Source: Streptomyces sp. DSM 15324 (GTDB lineage: Bacteria; Actinomycetota; Actinomycetes; Streptomycetales; Streptomycetaceae). From it: a DNA stretch of 64,000 nt. The DNA is taken from the NCBI RefSeq assembly GCF_001514285.1, contig NZ_KQ949023.1:1317139-1381138 (forward strand), in the 5' to 3' direction. Positions 24,690 through 35,098 of this stretch are shown piece after piece. The notes under the pieces were generated by a model, which saw only the letters and a program-made list of their open reading frames with translations, did not search any database and was not told where the DNA came from. The position numbers were made by a program, and so were the translations under genes. Position 1 is the stretch's first letter. Every line of letters starts with the position of its first letter.

Positions 24690-25105
24690 TGCCAGGGGCC
24701 TTCGCCCGGGCCGCCGGAGCGGTAGTAGTCGGTGCAGCCCGCGCGGGTCTCGCGGTCGATCAACGCGTCGGCGGCGTCGGCCCCGTGGCGCTTCTTCTCG
24801 GCCCGTGCCGCGTCCACGACCCTGCGCAGGATGTCGTACTGGCCGTTGGAGAGCCCCATCGACTGGTAGTCGCCGTAGGTGTGGCTGTCGAGGACCTCGC
24901 GGGACCAGTGGGCCACCACGCGCGTGCACAGGTCCTCGGGCGAGGTGGTGGACGGGGAGGCGGAGGGTGAGGCGGCGGGGGAAGAGGCGGCGGGCGCCGC
25001 GCTCGGGGTCGTGCCGCCGCAGGCGGTCGCCGGGAGGCAGGCGAGCAGCACCCATCCCGCCAGCCGTGCCGCCGCCCGCGCTCCGTGCGCGCCTCCCGTG
25101 GTCAT
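24686..25105 (-). CDS. Small putative lipoprotein
   Basis: A 139-residue secreted protein of unknown function. The N-terminus has an Arg-containing n-region, a hydrophobic stretch LAGWVLLACLPA and the lipobox-like ATAC (Cys near residue 29), then a Ser/Ala/Pro linker and a conserved-looking domain LCTRVVAHWSREVLDSHTYGDYQSMGLSNGQYDILRRVVDAARAEK ending in CTDYYRSGGPGEGPWQ. Two cysteines in the mature part may pair. It is first of a two-gene unit with the downstream membrane-anchored protein. Start ATG 25105. Confidence 0.75.
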   Translation of the reverse strand: MTTGGAHGARAAARLAGWVLLACLPATACGGTTPSAAPAASSPAASPSASPSTTSPEDLCTRVVAHWSREVLDSHTYGDYQSMGLSNGQYDILRRVVDAARAEKKRHGADAADALIDRETRAGCTDYYRSGGPGEGPWQ

Positions 25106-25210
25106 GCCCCGACGCTAGGGCGCCGGGGCAGCGCGTGCAACGGGCCCTGCCGCACGGCGTGTTGGAAGCCGTCGGCCCGCCGGGGGAGGGTCGGCCACGC
25201 GGTGTGGTCG

Positions 25211-25675
25211 TCAGCCCGCCGTGGGGGCGTCCCGCAGCAGACAGGTGAGCCGGGCGGTGCACACCCGGCGCCCCTCCTCGTCGCTGATCACGATCTCGTA
25301 CGTCGCCGTGGACCGCCCCTGGTGCACGGGCGTGGCCACGCCGGTGACCAGGCCGGAGCGGACGCCCCGGTGATGGGTGCAGTTCAGGTCGACCCCGACG
25401 GCGATCTTGGAGCTGCCGCCGTGCAGCATCGACCCGACCGAGCCGAGGGTCTCGGCCAGCACCGCGGAGGCACCGCCGTGCAGCAGGCCGTACGGCTGGG
25501 TGTTGCCCTCCACCGGCATGGTGCCGACGACCCGGTCCGCGGAGGCCTCGACGATCTCCACGCCCATGCGGGAGCCGAGGTGTCCGGCCGAGAACAGGGC
25601 CACGATGTCGATGCCGAGCGCGGCGTATTCCGCGATGACCTCCGGTGGGAACTTCACGTGCTGCTGCTCGCCCAT
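25211..25675 (-). CDS. PaaI/hotdog-family thioesterase
   Basis: A 154-residue hotdog-fold protein. PYGLLHGGASAVLAETLGSVGS carries the HGG motif of PaaI/YbdB-type acyl-CoA thioesterases, followed by the strands VDLNCTHHRGVRSGLVTGVATPVHQGRSTATYEIVISDEEGRRVCTARLTCLL. It should hydrolyse an aryl- or acyl-CoA. It lies 48 bases downstream of the molybdoenzyme gene on the same strand, and an 18-bp palindrome in this gap suggests it has its own regulated promoter. Confidence 0.9.
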   Translation of the reverse strand: MGEQQHVKFPPEVIAEYAALGIDIVALFSAGHLGSRMGVEIVEASADRVVGTMPVEGNTQPYGLLHGGASAVLAETLGSVGSMLHGGSSKIAVGVDLNCTHHRGVRSGLVTGVATPVHQGRSTATYEIVISDEEGRRVCTARLTCLLRDAPTAG

Positions 25676-25710
25676 GGGGCCGGGCTCCGTTCGTCGATCC
25701 GGGTCCAGTC

Positions 25711-25723
25711 ACTGAGCAAACGC

Positions 25724-25728
<5 letters not shown>
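25711..25728. promoter_or_regulatory. 18-bp palindrome, TetR-like operator
   Basis: ACTGAGC (25711-25717) and GCTCAGT (25722-25728) are perfect inverted repeats around AAAC. The palindrome ends over the stop codon of the molybdoenzyme gene (25724-25726) and lies 36 bases before the thioesterase ATG. The GAGC-N4-GCTC layout resembles TetR-family operators; no regulator is linked. A small stem-loop terminator is the alternative reading, though no T tract follows. Confidence 0.45.
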
Positions 25729-28003
<2,275 letters not shown>

Positions 28004-28251
28004 CGCACCCTCCCCTTCGTGTGCTGCTGTGTGCGCCGGTGCCGTGGGCGACACGCGTGCGCATCCTCGCACGGGGCCCCGGCGGTCACGGCGGCCGGGC
28101 GGGCGAGGACCGCCTTCATGGTTGCGCATAGGGCAATGGTTGCGGAAGGGGCAACACGGTCGGGAGGGTGTGACGGCGCGGTCACGGCGCGTCGGTGCGC
28201 GCGGACCGCGGGCGGATCCGAGTGTCAGTGGGGCGTGGCAGGATCGGGGGC

Positions 28252-30978
28252 GTGGCAGAGACAGCATCGAAGAAGACCGAGACCCCCGACGCCGGCGGCC
28301 GCCCGCGCCTGATGCTCATGGACGGGCACTCGCTGGCCTACCGCGCGTTCTTCGCGCTGCCCGCGGAGAACTTCACCACCGCGACCGGCCAGCCGACGAA
28401 CGCGATCTACGGCTTCGCGTCGATGCTGGCCAACACCCTGCGTGACGAGGCGCCCACGCACTTCGCGGTCGCCTTCGACGTCTCCCGCAAGACCTGGCGC
28501 TCGGAGGAGTTCACCGAGTACAAGGCGAACCGCTCGAAGACCCCGGACGAGTTCAAGGGCCAGGTCGAGCTGATCGGCGAGCTGCTCGACGCGATGCACG
28601 TCGCGCGGTTCGCCGTCGACGGCTTCGAGGCCGACGACGTCATCGCCACCCTCGCCACCCAGGCCGAGGCCGAGGGCTTCGAGGTGCTGATCGTCACCGG
28701 CGACCGCGACTCCTTCCAGCTGGTCACCGAGCACACCACCGTGCTGTACCCGACGAAGGGCGTCTCCGAGCTGACCCGGTTCACCCCGGAGAAGGTCGTC
28801 GAGAAGTACGGGCTGACGCCCGCCCAGTACCCCGACTTCGCGGCGCTGCGCGGCGACCCGTCCGACAACCTCCCGGGCATCCCCGGCGTCGGCGAGAAGA
28901 CCGCCGCGAAGTGGATCAACCAGTTCGGCTCGTTCGCGGATCTCGTCGAGCGCGTCGAGGAGGTCAAGGGCAAGGCCGGGCAGAACCTCCGCGACCACCT
29001 GGAGGCGGTCAAGCTCAACCGCCGCCTCACCGAGATGGTCCGCACGGTCGAGCTGCCGAAGGCGGTCACCGACCTGGAGCGCGCCCCGTACGACCGCACG
29101 GCCGTCGCCATGGTCCTGGACACCCTGGAGATCAGGAACCCCTCCCTGCGCGAGCGGCTCCTCGCCGTCGACCCGGGGAGCGCCGAGGCCGAGGCGACCC
29201 CCGTCGTCACCGCCGGCGTGGAACTCGACGGCACCGTGCTGGACACCGGCGAACTGGCCGGCTGGCTGGCCGGCCACACCGGGCAGCCCCTCGGCGTCGC
29301 CACCGTCGACACCTGGGCCCTGGGCGCCGGCTCGGTCGCCGAGATCGCGCTGGCCGCCGCCGACGGCCCCGCCGCCTGGTTCGACCCCTCCCGGCTCGAC
29401 GAGGCCGACGAACGGGCCTGGGCGGCCTGGCTGGCCGACGCGGACCACCCCAAGGTCCTGCACAACGCCAAGGGCGCCATCCGGGTGTTCGCCGAGCACG
29501 GCTGGTCCGTCGACGGCGTCCGCATGGACACCGCCCTCGCCGCCTACCTGGTCAAGCCGGGCCGCCGCTCCTTCGACCTGGACGCGCTCTCCCTGGAATA
29601 CCTCGGCCGTGAACTGGCCCCCGCCGCCGCGGCCGACGGCCAGCTCGCCTTCGGCGCGGACGACGGCGCCGAGGCCGAGGCCCTCATGGTGCAGGCCCGC
29701 GCGATCCTCGACCTCGGCGAGGCCTTCCGCGACAAGCTGGCGGAGGTCGGCGCGGCCGACCTGCTCCAGGACATGGAGCTGCCCACCTCCACCCTCCTCG
29801 CCCGCATGGAGCGGCACGGCATCGCCGCCGACCGCGCCCATCTCGAGGCCATGGAGCAGATGTTCGCCGGCGCCGTCCAGCAGGCCGTGAAGGAGGCACA
29901 CGCGGCCGCGGGCCACGAGTTCAACCTGGGCTCGCCCAAGCAGCTCCAGGAGGTCCTCTTCGGCGAACTGGCGCTGCCCAAGACCAAGAAGACCAAGACC
30001 GGCTACACCACGGACGCCGACGCCCTGGCCTGGCTCGCCGGCCAGACGGACAACGAACTGCCGGTCATCATGCTCCGCCACCGTGAGCAGGCGAAGCTCC
30101 GCGTCACCGTCGAGGGCCTGATCAAGACGATCGCCGCCGACGGCCGCATCCACACCACGTTCAACCAGACGGTCGCCGCGACCGGCCGGCTGTCCTCCAC
30201 GGACCCCAACCTCCAGAACATCCCGGTCCGCACCGACGAGGGCCGCGCGATCCGCCGCGGCTTCGTCGTCGGCGAGGGCTTCGAGTCCCTGATGACCGCC
30301 GACTACAGCCAGATCGAACTGCGTGTGATGGCCCACCTCTCCGAGGACGAGGGCCTCATCCGGGCGTTCACCTCCGGCGAGGACCTGCACACCACGGCCG
30401 CCTCCCAGGTCTTCGCCGTCGAACCGGGCGCGGTCGACGCGGAGATGCGCCGCAAGATCAAGGCGATGTCGTACGGCCTCGCCTACGGCCTGTCCGCGTT
30501 CGGCCTGTCCCAGCAGCTCAACATCGAGGCGGGCGAGGCCCGCGCCCTGATGGACGCCTACTTCGAGCGCTTCGGCGGCGTCCGCGACTATCTGCGCCGC
30601 GCCGTCGACGAGGCCCGGGCGACCGGCTACACGGCGACCCTCTTCGGCCGCCGCCGCTACCTCCCCGACCTCAACAGCGACAACCGCCAGCGTCGCGAGG
30701 CGGCCGAGCGGATGGCCCTCAACGCGCCCATCCAGGGCACCGCGGCCGACATCGTCAAGATCGCCATGCTCAAGGTGGACGGCGCCCTGCGCGCCGCGGA
30801 CCTCACCTCCCGCATGCTGCTCCAGGTCCACGACGAAATCGTCCTGGAGATCGCCCCGGGCGAGCGCGCGGCCGTGGAGGAGATCGTCCGCCGCGAGATG
30901 ACGGGCGCGGTCCGGCTCAGGGCCCCGCTGGACGTCTCGGTGGGCGCGGGCTCCGACTGGGAGTCGGCGGCGCACTAG
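28252..30978 (+). CDS. polA: DNA polymerase I
   Basis: A 908-residue enzyme from GTG 28252. The N-terminal 5'-3' nuclease starts RLMLMDGHSLAYRAFFALP and contains DGFEADDVIATLA, VTGDRDSFQL and the helix-hairpin-helix NLPGIPGVGEKTAAKW. The middle 3'-5' exonuclease-like domain has lost the DxE and DxxxD catalytic residues (GVATVDTWALGAG, LHNAKGAIRV), so it is probably a non-proofreading enzyme as in other actinobacteria. The polymerase domain carries motif A MTADYSQIELRV, the finger motif RRKIKAMSYGLAYGLSAFGLSQQ and motif C LQVHDEIVLE. It repairs DNA and removes primers. Confidence 0.97.
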   Translation: MAETASKKTETPDAGGRPRLMLMDGHSLAYRAFFALPAENFTTATGQPTNAIYGFASMLANTLRDEAPTHFAVAFDVSRKTWRSEEFTEYKANRSKTPDEFKGQVELIGELLDAMHVARFAVDGFEADDVIATLATQAEAEGFEVLIVTGDRDSFQLVTEHTTVLYPTKGVSELTRFTPEKVVEKYGLTPAQYPDFAALRGDPSDNLPGIPGVGEKTAAKWINQFGSFADLVERVEEVKGKAGQNLRDHLEAVKLNRRLTEMVRTVELPKAVTDLERAPYDRTAVAMVLDTLEIRNPSLRERLLAVDPGSAEAEATPVVTAGVELDGTVLDTGELAGWLAGHTGQPLGVATVDTWALGAGSVAEIALAAADGPAAWFDPSRLDEADERAWAAWLADADHPKVLHNAKGAIRVFAEHGWSVDGVRMDTALAAYLVKPGRRSFDLDALSLEYLGRELAPAAAADGQLAFGADDGAEAEALMVQARAILDLGEAFRDKLAEVGAADLLQDMELPTSTLLARMERHGIAADRAHLEAMEQMFAGAVQQAVKEAHAAAGHEFNLGSPKQLQEVLFGELALPKTKKTKTGYTTDADALAWLAGQTDNELPVIMLRHREQAKLRVTVEGLIKTIAADGRIHTTFNQTVAATGRLSSTDPNLQNIPVRTDEGRAIRRGFVVGEGFESLMTADYSQIELRVMAHLSEDEGLIRAFTSGEDLHTTAASQVFAVEPGAVDAEMRRKIKAMSYGLAYGLSAFGLSQQLNIEAGEARALMDAYFERFGGVRDYLRRAVDEARATGYTATLFGRRRYLPDLNSDNRQRREAAERMALNAPIQGTAADIVKIAMLKVDGALRAADLTSRMLLQVHDEIVLEIAPGERAAVEEIVRREMTGAVRLRAPLDVSVGAGSDWESAAH

Positions 30979-31034
30979 GGGGTCCGAACAGGTTCGAAAC
31001 ACCCTCCTGGCCCCCGGCGGGGGAGCGGGCCCTT

Positions 31035-31297
31035 GCCTGTCGGTCTTCCGTGGTGCGGGTCGGGGGGCCGTGCCTGTCCGTCTTCCGTGGGGTGCGGGTG
31101 AAGGGGCCGTGCCTGTCGGTCTTCCGTGGTGCGGGTCGGGGGGCCGTGCCTGTCCGTCTTCCGTGGGGTGCGGGTGAAGGGGCCGTGCCTGTCGGTCTTC
31201 CGTGGTGCGGGTCGGGGGGCCGTGCCTGTCCGTCTTCGGCGGTGCGGGTGAAGGGGCCGTGCCTCTCCGTCTCTCGCGGTGCGGGTCAGGGGGCCCT
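31035..31297. repeat. Alternating 37/39-bp tandem repeat, seven units
   Basis: Units begin GCCTGTC(G/C)GTCTTCCGTGG and end GGGGCCGT. A-type (37 bp) and B-type (39 bp) alternate: A 31035, B 31072, A 31111, B 31148, A 31187, then diverged copies at 31224 and 31261. The A+B pair gives a near-exact 76-bp higher-order period. Noncoding, directly downstream of polA. Confidence 0.92.
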
Positions 31298-31318
31298 GCT
31301 CGCGCGGGCAGGGCCCCT
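31287..31318 (+). terminator. Hairpin at the end of the polA-downstream repeat
   Basis: AGGGGGCCCTGC pairs with GCAGGGCCCCTC (with one offset) around a TCGCGCGG loop, starting inside the last repeat unit. It is a plausible terminator for polA transcription despite lying about 310 bases downstream of the stop. Confidence 0.5.
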
Positions 31319-31480
31319 CTTCGGCGCCCCTCGCTTTGTGCCGCGGGGGCGGGCCGCCGCCACCGCGCGTTACCGGTGGTGCCCGCCACCCGTCACCCCC
31401 GGTACATCCCCCGAAGGGCCCTCACCCACGTGGCCGCCGAGAACACGCCCCGCACCGTCTCCGACCGCCACGATGCCGCC

Positions 31481-31810
31481 ATGGGTATACGAACGCACCA
31501 CCGCCGGACGGCCCCCACCGAGGGCCCGGCGACCGCAGACACGCAGGGTGACCGTGACCCGGCCCCTCCCCGGCGTCGGCCCCCCGCCCTGGCGCCCGGT
31601 GCCTCCACCGCCCGCGTCCCCGGCCACCGACGGGGCATCGGCGCCCCCGCCACCCCGCGCCTGTGGGCCGAGCAGATGCGTGCCTACCTCTCCCTCGCGC
31701 TGGCCACCCTCGGCCGTGCGCACCGGCGAAAGCCCGTCCGCCGTATCAGCGTCTTCGTCGCGACGCCGCCGTGCCTCAGCGCACGCCCTGACGGCTCCGC
31801 CCCCCGCTGA
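31481..31810 (+). CDS. Doubtful small ORF, Arg/Pro-rich
   Basis: A possible 109-residue protein starting at ATG 31481. The first 65 residues are Arg/Pro/Ala-rich low complexity; the end (LWAEQMRAYLSLALATLGRAHRRKPVRRISVFVATPP) looks more protein-like. Third-position GC is high, but no ribosome-binding site is seen and the 3' end overlaps the converging DUF4184 gene by 35 bases. No family recognised; it may be spurious. Confidence 0.25.
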   Translation: MGIRTHHRRTAPTEGPATADTQGDRDPAPPRRRPPALAPGASTARVPGHRRGIGAPATPRLWAEQMRAYLSLALATLGRAHRRKPVRRISVFVATPPCLSARPDGSAPR

Positions 31811-32639
31811 CCTCCGCCGGCCCGCCCGCCGCACCCCCGGCGACCGGACGCCACACCCGCACGCCGACGGCGTACAGCAGCAGTCCCAGCAGCAGGCCGG
31901 CGCCCGCCCCGAAGCAGACCGTCGGGACCAGCTCCCACGGTTTCGCGCCGTGCGACTCCCAGGACGTCCACCACCGCGACACCCGCTGCACGGCCCCGGC
32001 CAGGGCGCACCCGCCGACCACCGCCGCCGCCGTCCACCGGTCCCGCGCGGACAGCGACGGCACCCCTGCCGGCCTGTCCGCCGGCGCCCGGCGCAGCGCG
32101 TGCACCACGAACGCGGCGATCACCACGGCCGCCACGGCCGAACCCCCGTACTGGAGGTACCAGTACAGCGGCGAACCGGCCACCGTCTCGCCCAGCACCG
32201 GGAACAGCCGCATGCCCCAGCGGTCGGGATGCGTGAACGCGTCCCACACCACGTGCGTCGACGCGCCGAGCACCCCGGAGACGTACCACCACGCCGCGGT
32301 GGCGGCCCGCACGCGCGCGCGTGGCGCACCGCACCGGGTCAGCGCGGCCGTCCGCGCCTGCCGCCCCGACGGCAGCAGCGCCACCAGCGGCTCACGCAGC
32401 AGCAGCCAGAGCCCCACCAGCGCCCAGGCGATGACCACGTCGACGGTGAACACACCGGGGAACGAGTGCGTGACGCTGCCGAACTCCATCGCCCCGGGCC
32501 GGACGCTTGCCGCGTAGTAGGTCAGATCGGGCGCGAACGAACCGGCGACGAGAACGGCCGGCACCAGCCGTCCACGGCCGGTGCCGTCGGCGCGCACCCC
32601 GGGCAGCACCGCCGCCGCATGACTCAGAGTGAACGGCAA
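31776..32639 (-). CDS. DUF4184 family membrane protein
   Basis: A 287-residue integral membrane protein starting at TTG 32639, chosen because GGGAG lies five bases upstream and the protein then begins LPFTLSHAAAVLPGV, the family N-terminus. Conserved features are GSFAPDLTYY, SVTHSFPGV and STHVVWDAFTHPDRWG, with histidines and aspartates spaced like a membrane metal-dependent hydrolase. About six hydrophobic segments follow. Function unknown; hydrolase activity is only suggested by the residues. It diverges from the lytic transglycosylase gene. Confidence 0.85.
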   Translation of the reverse strand: MPFTLSHAAAVLPGVRADGTGRGRLVPAVLVAGSFAPDLTYYAASVRPGAMEFGSVTHSFPGVFTVDVVIAWALVGLWLLLREPLVALLPSGRQARTAALTRCGAPRARVRAATAAWWYVSGVLGASTHVVWDAFTHPDRWGMRLFPVLGETVAGSPLYWYLQYGGSAVAAVVIAAFVVHALRRAPADRPAGVPSLSARDRWTAAAVVGGCALAGAVQRVSRWWTSWESHGAKPWELVPTVCFGAGAGLLLGLLLYAVGVRVWRPVAGGAAGGPAEVSGGRSRQGVR

Positions 32640-32973
32640 CGCGGCTCCCGGGGGCGGGGGGTGGGGGGCGGACCGGCACGGTCGCGGAGGACGTCCAGTA
32701 TGCGGCAGTGGTTTCCGGGCGAACGGAACCCGGCCGGCCGGTGAAATGGGGGTGCGAACGGGTGCCGGTGCAAAAGAAGTTGTCGTAGGGTCGCTGGGGT
32801 TGCCGTGCCGCCGCGGGCAGTCGAACAAAAGAACAGACTCAGACGGGCGCTCCGGGTGCAACCCTCGGGGCGGTCCGATCGTCACAACAGCCGCAGGGGT
32901 CGCCACAGCCAACACGGGCTCGTGGCGCAGTCAGGGACACGGACGCCGGGCGTCCACGGGAGGGGTTCGCTTC
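32640..32973. other. Divergent promoter region of DUF4184 and transglycosylase genes
   Basis: 334 bases without a credible gene. Cell-wall hydrolase genes of actinobacteria often carry a c-di-AMP (ydaO) riboswitch here; I looked for its conserved motifs and did not find a convincing match. No terminator or strong repeat was noticed. Confidence 0.5.
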
Positions 32974-34776
32974 ATGTCGTCGGCGCATTTCGGCAGGAGG
33001 CTGCGCAAGGGAGCGGTCAACACGACCGTGGCCGCACTGGCGGTCGCGGCCCTGGCCGCGTCCCAGGCACCGGACGTCACGGCCGGCGGTGTGAGTGGGG
33101 GCGGCAGCGGACAGGCCGCCGCCGACAGTCCGTTGGCCGCTGACGCGAGCACCGACGGCAGCGCCACCGGCAACTCGCCGTACTACACGGACCTGCCGCC
33201 GCTGAACAGCCCGAACCCCGCGCCCAGCTCCAGCGTCACGGGCCCGGTCGCCACCGGCACCTCCGAGGCGGGCATCCCCGCGACCGTCCTGGACGCCTAC
33301 AAGAAGGCCGAGGCCGAACTCGCGCAGTCCAAGCCGGGCTGCAACATGCCATGGCAACTCCTCGCCGCCATCGGCAAGGTCGAGTCCGGGCAGGCCCGCG
33401 GCGGCAACGTCACCGCCGACGGCACCACCGTCACCCCGATCCTCGGCCCCGTACTCGACGGCAACGGCTTCGCCCACATCAGCGACACCGACAACGGCGC
33501 CTACGACGGCGACAGCACCTACGACCGTGCCGTGGGCCCCATGCAGTTCATCCCCTCCACCTGGGCCTGGGCGGGCCGCGACGGCAACGGCGACGGCAAG
33601 AAGGACCCCAACAACATCTACGACGCCGCGCTCGCCGCCGGCCACTACCTGTGCCGCAACAACTGGGACATGTCCACCACCTCGGGCATGCGCAGCGCGA
33701 TCCTCAGCTACAACAACTCGACGGACTACTACAACACCGTCATGTCGTGGCTGGAGTACTACCGCAAGGGCACCCACTCCATCCCCGACGGCACCGGCTC
33801 CGTGCCCTCCCACCGCAACGACGACGAGCCGAGCACGCCGCCCACCCCGTCGACGCCCGGCACCCCCTCGCCGCCGAGCACACCCGGCACCCCCTCGACG
33901 CCCGGCACCCCGGCGCCCACCCCGACCGACACGGTCGACCACCTGGAGAACGCGGGCAGCACGACCAAGCTCACCGCGATGGCGGGCGACGCCTTCACCA
34001 CCAAGGTCAGCACCCGCGCGGAGACCGCGGCCGGCAAGGCCGTCGCCAAGGTCAGGGTCCGCTTCACCATCGTCGGGGACACCGACCTCGCCTTCACCGG
34101 CGGCGAGAGCGTCGCCACGGTCGCCACCGACAGCAGGGGCGTCGCCGTCGCGCCCGCGCTCCAGGCGGGCGAGAAGACCGGCACGTTCACCGTCCGCGCC
34201 ACCGTCGTGGGTCGCACGATCACCGCCTTCGACTACAAGGCCACCGTCACCGCGCGCGCCGCCGACGCCCTCGCCCGCACCACCGACACCGCGCTGACCA
34301 CGGTCGCCGGCGGCGAGTTCGCCGACCAGGTCGCGGTGAAGGCCACCTACAAGGGCGCCGCCGCCGACAAGGTCGCCGCGACCGCCACCCTGATCACCTC
34401 GGCCGACGACCCGACCGCCAACGACAAGGGCCCCTACTTCAAGGACGCCTCCGGCAACCCCGTCCGTACCCTCACGGACCTGCGGACCGACGCGGACGGC
34501 GTGTTGCAGCTGCCGAAGCTGTACGCCGACGACACCGCCGGGACCTACCTGCTGCGCATCACCACCACCGGCGGAGCGACCCTCACGGTCGAACTGACCG
34601 TCACGGCCGCCGCGTCCCCCACTCCGGACCCGACGCCCGGCGAGTCGTCGAGCACGAGCCCGTCCCCGAGCGCCACCGCCACCTCGAGCGCGAGCGCGAG
34701 CGCCACCGCCTCGGCGAGCGCGTCGGCGTCTGCGTCGGCGTCTGCGTCGGAATCGACGTCGGCCTCGGGGTCGTAG
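32974..34776 (+). CDS. Secreted lytic transglycosylase with Ig-like domains and Ser/Ala-rich tail
   Basis: A 600-residue exported protein. After a signal sequence (RRLRKGAVNTTVAALAVAALAASQAPDVTAGG), residues about 100-270 form a soluble lytic transglycosylase domain: MPWQLLAAIGKVESGQARGG with the catalytic Glu, DRAVGPMQFIPSTWAWAGRDGNGDGKKDPNNIYDAALAAGHYLC and the YN motif AILSYNNSTDYYNTVMSW. A Thr/Pro linker leads to two repeated Ig/invasin-like domains (each beginning LTTVAGDAF/EF), then a C-terminal SASASAT-type repeat. It cleaves peptidoglycan glycan strands. GGGAGGGG precedes ATG 32974. No sortase signal is visible. Confidence 0.9.
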   Translation: MSSAHFGRRLRKGAVNTTVAALAVAALAASQAPDVTAGGVSGGGSGQAAADSPLAADASTDGSATGNSPYYTDLPPLNSPNPAPSSSVTGPVATGTSEAGIPATVLDAYKKAEAELAQSKPGCNMPWQLLAAIGKVESGQARGGNVTADGTTVTPILGPVLDGNGFAHISDTDNGAYDGDSTYDRAVGPMQFIPSTWAWAGRDGNGDGKKDPNNIYDAALAAGHYLCRNNWDMSTTSGMRSAILSYNNSTDYYNTVMSWLEYYRKGTHSIPDGTGSVPSHRNDDEPSTPPTPSTPGTPSPPSTPGTPSTPGTPAPTPTDTVDHLENAGSTTKLTAMAGDAFTTKVSTRAETAAGKAVAKVRVRFTIVGDTDLAFTGGESVATVATDSRGVAVAPALQAGEKTGTFTVRATVVGRTITAFDYKATVTARAADALARTTDTALTTVAGGEFADQVAVKATYKGAAADKVAATATLITSADDPTANDKGPYFKDASGNPVRTLTDLRTDADGVLQLPKLYADDTAGTYLLRITTTGGATLTVELTVTAAASPTPDPTPGESSSTSPSPSATATSSASASATASASASASASASASESTSASGS

Positions 34777-34942
34777 CGCTCACGCACCCGCTCCCGTACG
34801 GCCACTGCGGCGCCCCTCCCGGCGGAGGGGCGCCGCAGTGCTGTCCGACCTGTTCTCATCTCACCCGCCGGTTGCTACGGTGCCGCAGCTGACGCCCAGT
34901 CAGCTCCAGTGGTCGGCAGACCGTACTCGCCGGGAGGTCCGC

Positions 34943-35077
34943 ATGCGCGCCCTGATCGCCGCCGCGACCGGTCTCGCCGTCGCGCTCGCCCTCGTCCTCA
35001 CCGTCTCCGCGATCGGCACACCCACCGGCAGGACCTCACCGAAACCCCTGCTGACGACCGTGCCCGCCCACCCGTGA
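34943..35077 (+). CDS. SPW_0924 family small protein
   Basis: A 44-residue peptide starting MRALIAAATGLAVALALVLTVSAIG and ending SPKPLLTTVPAHP, which I recognise as the conserved Streptomyces SPW_0924 family. It is a single hydrophobic segment followed by a short polar tail, so it is membrane-inserted or secreted. CGGGAGG lies eight bases before ATG 34943. It sits 21 bases upstream of the DUF3068 gene, probably as one transcription unit. Function unknown. Confidence 0.85.
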   Translation: MRALIAAATGLAVALALVLTVSAIGTPTGRTSPKPLLTTVPAHP

Positions 35078-35098
35078 CCGCCCCGCAGGGAGGCCGAG

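Larger units (their letters stand above)
30979..31480. other. Noncoding spacer after polA, mostly tandem repeat
   Basis: No gene is supported on either strand. It contains a short piece resembling the outer arm of the 5475-5564 element (30993-31007), the alternating 37/39-bp repeat (31035-31297), a hairpin partly overlapping the last repeat, and about 160 bases of unremarkable GC-rich sequence. Confidence 0.6.

Noticed and set aside
30985..30996. CGAAC-AG-GTTCG resembling a LexA/SOS box
   Set aside because: Spacing is two bases instead of the four in Gram-positive SOS boxes, and it lies after the polA stop rather than before a promoter.
31035..31297. Protein-coding repeats in the polA-downstream array
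   Set aside because: The 37- and 39-bp units are not multiples of three, so no frame is kept between units, and no ribosome-binding site precedes them.
28225..31389. Minus-strand frame of about 1050 codons opposite polA and the repeat array
   Set aside because: Shadow of polA; the open stretch into 31389 is due to the repeat units lacking stops in that frame.
32640..32973. Possible c-di-AMP (ydaO) riboswitch before the lytic transglycosylase gene
   Set aside because: Expected by analogy with other actinobacterial cell-wall hydrolase genes, but its conserved core motifs were not found.
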